A stretch of 9,310 bases of DNA from an uncultured Bacilli bacterium (GTDB lineage Bacteria; Bacillota_I; Bacilli_A; RF39; UBA660), in NCBI GenBank assembly GCA_947594675.1, contig CANQEF010000038.1:1-9310 (forward strand), in the 5' to 3' direction. The position numbers and the translations under genes are program-made. Below, one piece after another: positions 1 to 5,969 of the stretch. The notes under the pieces were generated by a model, which saw only the letters and a list, made by a program, of their open reading frames with translations, had not been told where the DNA came from and did not search any database. Numbering within the stretch: position 1 is the first letter of the stretch; every line of letters begins with the position of its first letter.

Positions 1-1118
1 CTCCATCACTTGAGTCTTATGCTAGAGCTTTAAAGGGGGTTTATAAGTTAGTTAGACTACCACATAGAGTTAATGGCAGGGAATTACCAGTTGTAAATAT
101 AGTGGATATGAATAAGGAAATGAAATATAGTAAGGGGCATTTTTCTAGGAGTTTGCTAGAAAGTATGAAAGAAAGATTAGAAAAAAAGGAGCAGGTTATT
201 TTACTTCTTAATAGAAGAGGATATTCTTCTTTTGTTTCTTGTAAGAATTGTGGTTTTACTTTTAAATGTCCTAATTGTGATATTACTTTAACTTATCATA
301 AGAGTAGTAATACGTTAAGATGTCATTATTGTGGTTATGGGGAAAAAACTTATGAGGTTTGTCCTAGTTGTCATGAAAAAGCTCTTTCTAATTTAGGGGT
401 TGGTACGCAGCGAATTGAAGAAGAATTGCAAAAATTATTTCCAAATAATAAAATACTTAGAATGGATTATGATACTACAAGTCGTAAAGGTATGCATGAG
501 AAAATGATAAATTCTTTTAAAAATCATGAATATGATATTTTATTAGGAACGCAGATTGTTGCGAAAGGATTAGATTTTGAGGATGTTACTTTAGTTGGTG
601 TAATAAATGCTGATACTGGTTTAAATATTCCCGATTTTAGAAGTAGTGAAAATACTTTTTCTTTGTTATCTCAAGTGGCAGGAAGAAGTGGTAGAAGTGC
701 TAAGACTGGAGAAGTTATAATTCAGACATTTAATTCAACACATTATGCTATTAAATATAGTAAGACTCATGATTATGTAGGTTTTTATAAAGAAGAGATG
801 AATATCAGAAAAGCCTTGAAATATCCACCTTATTATTATTTGGTCAATATAAAAGTAAGTGGGAAAGAGGAAAAAGAATTATTAAATGAGGCTTTGAAAA
901 TTAAAAGATCTTTGGAAAGAAATTTAGAAAATACGATTATATTGGGACCATCTAATTCAACTATATTTAAGTTAAATAATATTTATCGTTATAATTTGAT
1001 TTTGAAATATAAAAGAGAAGATAATTTATTAGAAATTTTAGGAAAAATTTTGAAACATTATCAATGTAAGGTAAAAATTAAGGTTGATATTGACATAAAT
1101 CCTAGCCAAATGCTTTAA
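1..1118 (+). CDS. priA: Primosomal protein N' (replication restart DNA helicase PriA), C-terminal part; 5' end outside window
   Basis: PriA is a 3'-5' superfamily 2 helicase that recognises abandoned replication forks and reloads the replicative helicase. The open frame runs in from the left edge (first full codon at 3, beginning PSLESY), so 371 residues are visible and the Walker A/B half is missing. PSLES fits helicase motif III. Fragment residues 80-123 carry eight cysteines in four pairs (CKNC, CPNC, CHYC, CPSC), the two-zinc insert typical of PriA. GTQIVAKGLDF (182-192) is motif V and QVAGRSGR (224-231) is motif VI. The end, DIDINPSQML, matches the usual PriA C-terminus, so the 3' end is intact. 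An ATG at 102 is internal and not the start. In Bacillota priA commonly precedes def-fmt; here two unfamiliar genes intervene. Identification is secure. Confidence 0.96.
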   Translation, partial: PSLESYARALKGVYKLVRLPHRVNGRELPVVNIVDMNKEMKYSKGHFSRSLLESMKERLEKKEQVILLLNRRGYSSFVSCKNCGFTFKCPNCDITLTYHKSSNTLRCHYCGYGEKTYEVCPSCHEKALSNLGVGTQRIEEELQKLFPNNKILRMDYDTTSRKGMHEKMINSFKNHEYDILLGTQIVAKGLDFEDVTLVGVINADTGLNIPDFRSSENTFSLLSQVAGRSGRSAKTGEVIIQTFNSTHYAIKYSKTHDYVGFYKEEMNIRKALKYPPYYYLVNIKVSGKEEKELLNEALKIKRSLERNLENTIILGPSNSTIFKLNNIYRYNLILKYKREDNLLEILGKILKHYQCKVKIKVDIDINPSQML

Positions 1119-1119
1119 A
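1090..1119 (+). promoter_or_regulatory. Candidate sigma-A promoter inside the end of priA
   Basis: A perfect -35 box TTGACA lies at 1090-1095. After 18 bases comes TTTAAA at 1114-1119, preceded by TG at 1111-1112 in the extended -10 position. Transcription would begin near 1126, just before a small hairpin and the ribosome-binding site of the 73-aa gene. The -10 matches only 4 of 6 bases and the region is AT-rich, so chance is possible. If real, it would drive the 73-aa gene and everything downstream independently of priA. Confidence 0.4.
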
Positions 1120-1125
1120 ATGTGA

Positions 1126-1143
1126 TATTCTATTATTAGAATA
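1126..1143 (+). other. Small perfect hairpin in the priA to 73-aa-gene gap
   Basis: TATTCTA (1126-1132) and TAGAATA (1137-1143) form a 7-bp perfect stem with a 4-base loop, ending directly before the AGAGG ribosome-binding site at 1143-1147. No T-run follows, so it is not an intrinsic terminator. It has only one G-C pair and is thermodynamically weak. It could be an operator-like palindrome or a 5' mRNA stem if the promoter at 1090-1119 is used. Confidence 0.35.
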
Positions 1144-1154
1144 GAGGTTTTGAT

Positions 1155-1376
1155 ATGGGTAAATTTTTTAATGATAATAATAATTCTAATAATATTAATA
1201 ATTCTAATAGTAATGTAAATGAAAAAAATGCTGAAGAATTTGAAAACTTGATGAAACAATCATCAACAGATGTTGATAAGTATTATTATGATAGTAAGAA
1301 TCCTATTGTAATTGTGATTTTGCTTGTTTTGGCAGCTATAATTATTTTTGGATGCTTTATAATATTTACACTTTAA
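1155..1376 (+). CDS. Small Asn-rich tail-anchored membrane protein, function unknown
   Basis: I do not recognise this 73-residue protein. Residues 1-23 are low-complexity and dominated by Asn. Residues 24-48 are acidic/polar. Residues about 50-72 (from NPIVIVILLVLA onward) form one strongly hydrophobic segment that ends at the stop codon. There is no N-terminal signal, so the likely topology is tail-anchored, with a short cytoplasmic domain held at the membrane. The start is supported by AGAGG at 1143-1147 with 7 bases to the ATG. It lies 36 bases after priA and 20 bases before the next gene, which is also tail-anchored, so the two may act together (inference). The Asn run follows from AAT-rich DNA, and a spurious frame cannot be fully excluded. 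The ribosome-binding site and clean membrane segment argue that it is real. Confidence 0.68.
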   Translation: MGKFFNDNNNSNNINNSNSNVNEKNAEEFENLMKQSSTDVDKYYYDSKNPIVIVILLVLAAIIIFGCFIIFTL

Positions 1377-1382
1377 GTTATT

Positions 1383-1388
1383 AGGTGG
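1383..1388 (+). promoter_or_regulatory. Ribosome-binding site that selects GTG 1397
   Basis: AGGTGG at 1383-1388 lies 8 bases before GTG at 1397. The upstream in-frame GTG codons at 1385 and 1388 overlap this motif and cannot be served by it. TTG at 1400 is a less likely alternative, at 11 bases. Confidence 0.6.
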
Positions 1389-1396
1389 TGGCTTTA

Positions 1397-2551
1397 GTGT
1401 TGGATGAGTATTTGAAAAATGCAAGAGTTAATAGAATAATAAATAATATAAAAAATAAGGTACATGATGAAAAAGATACTGATGTTATTAATTATAAGTT
1501 ATTTGCAAATGAGGAAAAAGTTTTATTTGTTTTTTATGATGCTTTAATAAAATATAAGATTATTATTGACGATAAAATTTATTTTGAAGATTATTTGGAA
1601 CAATTGGATAAGCTATTAAAAAAGATTAATAATATTGATGATTTGACACTAGGTATAAATAAATTGATATGTAAATTTACATGTATAAAATTAGGAATAA
1701 AAAGTATTGCTGAAGATGAGCATCGTAATGAAATATTAAGTTACTTATATCAGAAATATATAGTAGAGGGATATTTTGTACATGGTTTTAGCTCTTGCTA
1801 TTGTGAAAATATAAAAAGATATGGTTTTATGCCGGAGGCTTATATTAATTTTTATAGTGATTTTGCTAAAATAAATAGTATATTAGAAAAATATAATGTC
1901 ACTAATTTTTTAGATAAGGATTTTCTTAAAAGAGAAATTTATTTTACAGATAGTTTTGTTAAGGCATGTAATTATTCAGCTAATTCACCGGGATATTTTT
2001 ATAATCTACTTTATAGTAGGGAATATAATTATTTAAAATTAAAAAAGGATATCTTATTAAAGGGAAATTTTTCTAATGCTTTAAAAAATGTTAAAAAGAT
2101 TCTTGGGGTTTTGGAAGTTGATGATAATGATAAGGCATATATTTTAGATATTGTGAAGAAAGAGTGGAATTTATTATTTCAAAGTGATAGGAGAATTGCT
2201 TTATTATTAGTGAAAAGAAATTTATTTTTAGATAAAAATGGTATTAATATAAATAAAATAATTAATGATGAAGAAATTGATTTATATGAGGCTGTTGATA
2301 AAGTTTTGAGTGAACGTAATGTAAGGATTCCTTATTTTCAAAAAATTAGTGTTGAGGATTTGGAAGTTGTTACTTTAGAAGGTTTAGTTGATAATTCTTT
2401 AGAAAATACTCAAGAAATAAATTTGAGTAAAATGGATTTAGCTAATGATTTTAGAAATGTTTATGGTAATATTTCGCCTCTTTTGCTGATAGGCTCTATA
2501 TTAATTTCTTTGGGAGTTATAATTTCAATTTTAATGTTGATTGGGGGATAA
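1397..2551 (+). CDS. Tail-anchored protein with a possible ADP-ribosyltransferase (PARP)-like motif set; function unknown
   Basis: This protein of about 384 residues matches no family I can name with certainty. Residues 1-120 look helical and charged. Residues 127-145 (FVHGFSSCYCENIKRYGF) resemble the first strand of ADP-ribosyltransferase-fold enzymes, where His-Gly-(Thr/Ser) precedes 'xxNIxxxGF'. Residues 180-198 (REIYFTDSFVKACNYSANS) resemble the PARP strand 'GIYFADxxSKSAxY'. His129 and Tyr193 would be the first two members of an H-Y-E triad. A third, acidic member is not clear; the stretch around 312-330 (IPYFQKISVEDLEVVTLEG) is a candidate. A hydrophobic segment, about residues 361-384, ends the protein, suggesting a cytoplasmic domain anchored by its tail. 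The GTG at 1397 was chosen because of AGGTGG at 1383-1388; a frame starting at 1385 would add four residues. It sits between the other tail-anchored protein and fmt, whose ribosome-binding site lies in its last codons. The coding region is certain; the ADP-ribosyltransferase reading is a motif-level inference. Confidence 0.82.
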   Translation: MLDEYLKNARVNRIINNIKNKVHDEKDTDVINYKLFANEEKVLFVFYDALIKYKIIIDDKIYFEDYLEQLDKLLKKINNIDDLTLGINKLICKFTCIKLGIKSIAEDEHRNEILSYLYQKYIVEGYFVHGFSSCYCENIKRYGFMPEAYINFYSDFAKINSILEKYNVTNFLDKDFLKREIYFTDSFVKACNYSANSPGYFYNLLYSREYNYLKLKKDILLKGNFSNALKNVKKILGVLEVDDNDKAYILDIVKKEWNLLFQSDRRIALLLVKRNLFLDKNGININKIINDEEIDLYEAVDKVLSERNVRIPYFQKISVEDLEVVTLEGLVDNSLENTQEINLSKMDLANDFRNVYGNISPLLLIGSILISLGVIISILMLIGG

Positions 2552-2554
2552 TAG

Positions 2555-3481
2555 ATGAAAATAGTTTTTATGGGTACTCCGGAATTTGCGGCAGTTATTT
2601 TAGAGGGATTAGTTAAGAAATATAATGTTGTTGGAGTTGTTAGTCAGCCGGATAGAAAAGTTGGGAGACATCAAGTTTTAACTAATACGCCGGTTAAGAA
2701 ATTGGCTATAAAAGAAGGAATAAAAGTTTTTCAACCTATTAGAATTAAAGATGATTATCAGGATATTTTAAAGTTGGAGCCAGATTTAATTATTACTTGT
2801 GCCTATGGACAAATTATTCCAAAAGAATTGTTAGATTATCCAAGACTAAAAGCTATAAATGTACATGCCTCTTTATTGCCTAAACTAAGGGGTGGAGCAC
2901 CTATTCATAAAGCTTTAATTGATGGGTATAAGAAAACGGGAATAACTATTATGTATATGGATGAAAAAATGGATAGTGGCGATATCATTAAGCAGAAAGA
3001 ATTAAATATTGAAGAGTCTGATAATTTAGAAAGTTTATATCAAAAATTGGCAGTATTAGGAAAAGATTTGTTGTTGGAAGTTTTACCTAGTATTATCGAA
3101 GGAAGTAATGAAAGAGTTAAACAAAATGAAGAAGAGGTTACTTATGCTTTTAATATAAAACGAGAAGAAGAGCATATTGATTTTACAAAGACTTCTAGAG
3201 AGATATTCAATTTAATTAGAGGTTTATCTCCTAATCCTGGTAGTTATGCTTTATTAGATGAAAAAGAAATTAAAATTTATGATAGTATAGATAATAAAAC
3301 AAAATATAAGGGAAAGTGTGGAGAAATAGTTTCTGTAACAAAAGAGGGAATTATAGTTATTACAAATGACGGAAGTATAATTTTAAAAGAAGTTAAACCT
3401 TTTTCTAAAAAGAAAATGAAGGCTACTGATTTTGTTAATGGAATAGGCAAAAATAATTTAATTGGTAAGGTGTTTAAATGA
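2555..3481 (+). CDS. fmt: Methionyl-tRNA formyltransferase
   Basis: Fmt transfers a formyl group from 10-formyl-tetrahydrofolate to the amino group of Met-tRNAfMet, marking the initiator tRNA. The protein has 308 residues, the usual length. The N-terminal Rossmann-type domain opens with MKIVFMGTPEFA. The PDR-VGR-LTNTPVK loop (32-48) is the typical tRNA-facing segment. The catalytic signature INVHASLLPKLRGGAPI spans 101-117, with Asn102, His104 and the later Asp140 (MDSGDI) as active-site residues. The C-terminal beta-barrel begins around residue 200, after YAFNIKREEEHIDF. The ATG at 2555 follows GGGGGA at 2543-2548 by 6 bases. In relatives def lies immediately upstream; it is not visible here, so the deformylase must be encoded elsewhere. 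The gene ends in an ATGA overlap with the next one. Identification is secure. Confidence 0.97.
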   Translation: MKIVFMGTPEFAAVILEGLVKKYNVVGVVSQPDRKVGRHQVLTNTPVKKLAIKEGIKVFQPIRIKDDYQDILKLEPDLIITCAYGQIIPKELLDYPRLKAINVHASLLPKLRGGAPIHKALIDGYKKTGITIMYMDEKMDSGDIIKQKELNIEESDNLESLYQKLAVLGKDLLLEVLPSIIEGSNERVKQNEEEVTYAFNIKREEEHIDFTKTSREIFNLIRGLSPNPGSYALLDEKEIKIYDSIDNKTKYKGKCGEIVSVTKEGIIVITNDGSIILKEVKPFSKKKMKATDFVNGIGKNNLIGKVFK

Positions 3482-4185
3482 TTTTTAAAAAAATTATAAA
3501 ACAAATAGCAGATTTAAAGAAAACTTCTAGAGGAAGAGGTATATTATTTTTTGGTGTTTATTTTATTTTTTTTGTTGTACTTATAATAATTCTTCAATTT
3601 CAGGAGAAAAGGCCTTTTAATAGTGGAAGTTATGATTATAGTGATAAATATACTTTTTCTTTAGACAATATAGAAAAAGCTAATTATAAATATAATTATA
3701 AAATTATGTTGGATGATAATGTTTATACTTTGGTGGGACAAAGAAGTGGAAATAAAGAATTATTTGTCGTGAATAATAAAAACTATTATCGTAATCAGGA
3801 AAGTTATTTTACTTTGGAAGGTAATTTATGGATTAAGAGTGTTGATCCTAATGAATTTTCTTATTTAATTGATACTGATAATTTAAAGGATATGATAGAA
3901 AATGCTTATTACCTTTCAAGGACTGATTATGATAGTGGGAAGGAAGTTTTTACTTTTTTGATTAGTACTAATAAAATAGTAGAATTAACTGAAAATATTA
4001 ATATAGATATTTCATCTAACGCCTCAGAAATAATTGTTAGTACTGATGAAGAGGGAAATGTAGTAGAAATAAAATTAAAATTAGATAGTTATTGTATTTA
4101 TAAAAAAAGATGTTTAGAGGGATTAGAAATTATTTTGGATTATGATAATTTTGGCGAAGTGTTAGATATTGAAAGTCCTGTTTAG
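3478..4185 (+). CDS. Single-pass membrane protein with extracytoplasmic beta-rich domain, function unknown
   Basis: I do not recognise this 235-residue protein by name. A basic N-terminus (about residues 1-20, Lys/Arg-rich) is followed by a hydrophobic segment at 21-41, giving an N-in signal-anchor with residues 43-235 outside the cell. No lipobox Cys is present. The outer domain alternates short hydrophobic and polar stretches rich in Tyr, Asp and Asn, suggesting beta-sheet. The closing LEIILDYDNFGEVLDIESP resembles the last strands of LolA/LppX-like substrate-binding domains, where a 'DYGxxVxIxxP' ending is common; this is a weak inference. The only two cysteines, Cys206 and Cys212, could form a disulfide. 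Translation is coupled to fmt through ATGA, with TAAGG at 3466-3470 as ribosome-binding site. It sits where rsmB stands in Bacillus-type clusters but has no methyltransferase motifs. Confidence 0.8.
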   Translation: MIFKKIIKQIADLKKTSRGRGILFFGVYFIFFVVLIIILQFQEKRPFNSGSYDYSDKYTFSLDNIEKANYKYNYKIMLDDNVYTLVGQRSGNKELFVVNNKNYYRNQESYFTLEGNLWIKSVDPNEFSYLIDTDNLKDMIENAYYLSRTDYDSGKEVFTFLISTNKIVELTENINIDISSNASEIIVSTDEEGNVVEIKLKLDSYCIYKKRCLEGLEIILDYDNFGEVLDIESPV

Positions 4186-4187
4186 AT

Positions 4188-4193
4188 GGTGAT
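4188..4193 (+). promoter_or_regulatory. Ribosome-binding site that selects ATG 4198 for rlmN
   Basis: GGTGAT at 4188-4193 pairs with the 3' part of the anti-Shine-Dalgarno sequence and lies 4 bases before ATG 4198. The in-frame ATG at 4186 has no such motif and directly abuts the upstream stop codon. The family's usual N-terminus (KNIYDLTLEDL) also begins at 4198. Confidence 0.6.
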
Positions 4194-4197
4194 TTTA

Positions 4198-5220
4198 ATG
4201 AAAAATATATATGATTTAACTTTAGAAGATTTAGAAACTTATTTTGTAAGTAAAGGATCTAAAAAATTTCATGCTTTGCAACTTTTTACATTTTTATATG
4301 ATAAGAGAATTGAAAATTTAAATGAGGTTACAACGATAAAAAAAGAATTGTTAGAAGAACTTGGAAAAGATTTTTCTCTTTTTAAGATAAAACTCGTAAT
4401 GGTAGAAAAAGATAAGGATACGGCTAAATATTTGTTTGAACTCAGTGATAATGAGCATATTGAGGCAGTTTTGATGAGACATGATTATGGAAATAGTATT
4501 TGTGTATCGAGTCAAGTTGGCTGTAATATGGGATGTAAATTTTGTGAATCTGGTAGAAGAAAAAAGGTAAGAAATTTAGAAGTTTATGAAATGGTTCAAG
4601 AAATATTAATTATTGAAGAAGAACTTAAATCAAGAATAAGTCATGTTGTGGTTATGGGAATTGGAGAACCTTTTGATAATTATGATAATTTAATAAAGTT
4701 TTTGAAAATAATTAATCATCCTAAGGGATTGGCTATAGGAGCTAGACATATTACTGTTTCAACTTGTGGGATTGTTCCTAAAATATTAGAGTTTAGTGAA
4801 TTTCCTTTACAAATAAATTTAGCTATAAGTTTACATGCACCAAATGATATAATTAGACAGAAAATAATGCCAATTAGTAAGGTTTATTCTATAGATGAAT
4901 TGATGTGCGCTATAAAGAAGTATATATTAAAGACAAATAGAAGAGTTACTTTTGAATATATTTTATTAAAGGGAATTAATGATTCGGAAGAATGTGCTTT
5001 GGAATTAGCTAATTTGGTTAAAGATATTAATTGTTATATAAATTTAATTCCATACAATGAAACTAATAATTTGGAATTTATGAGAAGTAATACTATTCAA
5101 ATTATGAAATTTTATGATATACTAAAAAAGAATAATGTAAATGTAACCATAAGACGAGAGTTTGGCAGTAAGATTAGTGCTGCCTGTGGACAACTTAGAA
5201 GTAAAAAGGAGGGTTTATGA
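4198..5220 (+). CDS. rlmN: Dual-specificity 23S rRNA (A2503) / tRNA (A37) C2-methyltransferase, radical SAM
   Basis: RlmN methylates C2 of A2503 in 23S rRNA at the peptidyl-transferase centre and, in several bacteria, A37 of some tRNAs, using two SAM molecules and a cysteine methyl carrier. The protein is 340 residues from ATG 4198. The [4Fe-4S] motif is CNMGCKFC with Cys109, Cys113 and Cys116. The two extra catalytic cysteines of the family are present: Cys102 in ICVSSQVGC and Cys330 in SAACGQL. GIGEPFDNYDN (154-164) is the SAM-binding 'GxGEP' region, and SLHAPNDIIRQKIMPI is a typical RlmN stretch. The closely related Cfr resistance enzyme is less likely, because the N-terminus and the position before the PP2C/PASTA-kinase pair are those of RlmN. 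The gene overlaps the phosphatase gene by ATGA. Confidence 0.95.
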   Translation: MKNIYDLTLEDLETYFVSKGSKKFHALQLFTFLYDKRIENLNEVTTIKKELLEELGKDFSLFKIKLVMVEKDKDTAKYLFELSDNEHIEAVLMRHDYGNSICVSSQVGCNMGCKFCESGRRKKVRNLEVYEMVQEILIIEEELKSRISHVVVMGIGEPFDNYDNLIKFLKIINHPKGLAIGARHITVSTCGIVPKILEFSEFPLQINLAISLHAPNDIIRQKIMPISKVYSIDELMCAIKKYILKTNRRVTFEYILLKGINDSEECALELANLVKDINCYINLIPYNETNNLEFMRSNTIQIMKFYDILKKNNVNVTIRREFGSKISAACGQLRSKKEGL

Positions 5221-5969
5221 AATCTTTTTATCTAACTGATACTGGTAAAGTAAGGGATCATAATGAAGATAGTGTTATAATAGTAAAAAATAATGAAGAT
5301 AATTATTTGATGGCTATAGCTGATGGAATGGGTGGTCATTCTGCAGGAGAAGTTGCCTCTAGCATAGCTATTAGTTACTTGGGAAAACACTTTAAAGAAA
5401 CCTTTATAAATATGAATAAGGTAGATGCAGTTAACTGGATTAGGGATACTGTTTATGAAATAAATAATTTGATTTTTCAGCATGAAAAGACACATCCTGA
5501 GAGTAAGGGAATGGGTACTACGTTGGTTATGGCAATTTTGACAAAAGATTATTTATTATTTGGTAATGTAGGTGATTCAAGTGGATTTGTTATGAAGGAT
5601 GAAAAACTTCATAAAGTCACGTATGATCATACACTTGTAAATTTATTAGTCAGTGCAGGAGAGCTTACTAAGGAGGAGGCTAATGTTCATCCTAAGAAAA
5701 ATGTTCTTATGAAGGCTTTAGGAGCGGCTACTGAGGTTGAAGTTGATATTTTTGATTGTGATATGGACATGGATATTACGGAGATATTACTTGCTAGTGA
5801 CGGACTTACTAATATGCTTGATAAAGAACAAATAGAAAAGGTTTTACTTGGTGAAGGTACAATTGATGAAAAATGTATTAGGCTAATTCAAAAAGCTAAT
5901 AATAGGGGTGGAACAGATAATATTTCGGTTGCTTATTTGGTACGTAGTGAAGAAGGTGGCAATGAGTGA
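5217..5969 (+). CDS. prpC: PP2C-family (PPM) Ser/Thr protein phosphatase, partner of the PASTA kinase
   Basis: This Mn/Mg-dependent phosphatase removes phosphate from Ser/Thr residues set by the adjacent kinase, including the kinase itself in relatives (PrpC/Stp). It has 250 residues, a normal length for a stand-alone soluble bacterial PP2C. Visible motifs are RDHNED (13-18, with phosphate-contacting Arg13), ADGMGGHSAGE (35-45, metal ligands Asp36/Gly37), GMGTTL (98-103), GNVGDSS (116-122), the flap segment around TYDHTLVNLLVSAGEL, ASDG (193-196, Asp195) and GGTDNISV (231-238, Asp234). The usual GDSR is GDSS here, so its Arg is replaced by Ser122; all metal ligands remain, so activity is expected. 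There is no signal or membrane segment. AAAGGAGG at 5205-5212 lies 4 bases before the ATG. The gene overlaps rlmN by ATGA and the kinase by GTGA. Confidence 0.95.
   Translation: MKSFYLTDTGKVRDHNEDSVIIVKNNEDNYLMAIADGMGGHSAGEVASSIAISYLGKHFKETFINMNKVDAVNWIRDTVYEINNLIFQHEKTHPESKGMGTTLVMAILTKDYLLFGNVGDSSGFVMKDEKLHKVTYDHTLVNLLVSAGELTKEEANVHPKKNVLMKALGAATEVEVDIFDCDMDMDITEILLASDGLTNMLDKEQIEKVLLGEGTIDEKCIRLIQKANNRGGTDNISVAYLVRSEEGGNE
5953..5959 (+). promoter_or_regulatory. Ribosome-binding site that selects GTG 5966 for the kinase
   Basis: AAGGTGG at 5953-5959 is 6 bases before GTG 5966, within the end of the phosphatase gene. The nearby ATG at 5962 is in another frame and closes after nine codons, so GTG is the real start. 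Confidence 0.65.

Noticed and set aside
1038..1259. Minus-strand frame opposite the priA end and the small Asn-rich gene
   Set aside because: Ile/Phe-rich translation is the mirror of AT-rich coding DNA, with no ribosome-binding site and full overlap with better-supported genes.
1643..1671. TTGACA inside the 384-aa gene as a promoter
   Set aside because: A TATAAA-like sequence follows only about 6 bases later, and at 17 bases there is only a poor match.
4198..5220. Cfr-type antibiotic-resistance methyltransferase
   Set aside because: The N-terminus, the Cys pattern and the conserved position before the phosphatase/kinase pair all fit housekeeping RlmN.
5232..5495. Minus-strand frame opposite the phosphatase gene
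   Set aside because: Lies wholly within a clear PP2C gene and shows no recognisable motif.
5538..5566. TTGACA inside the phosphatase gene as a promoter
   Set aside because: No acceptable -10 box lies 16-18 bases downstream; the hexamer simply encodes part of the LTKDY stretch.
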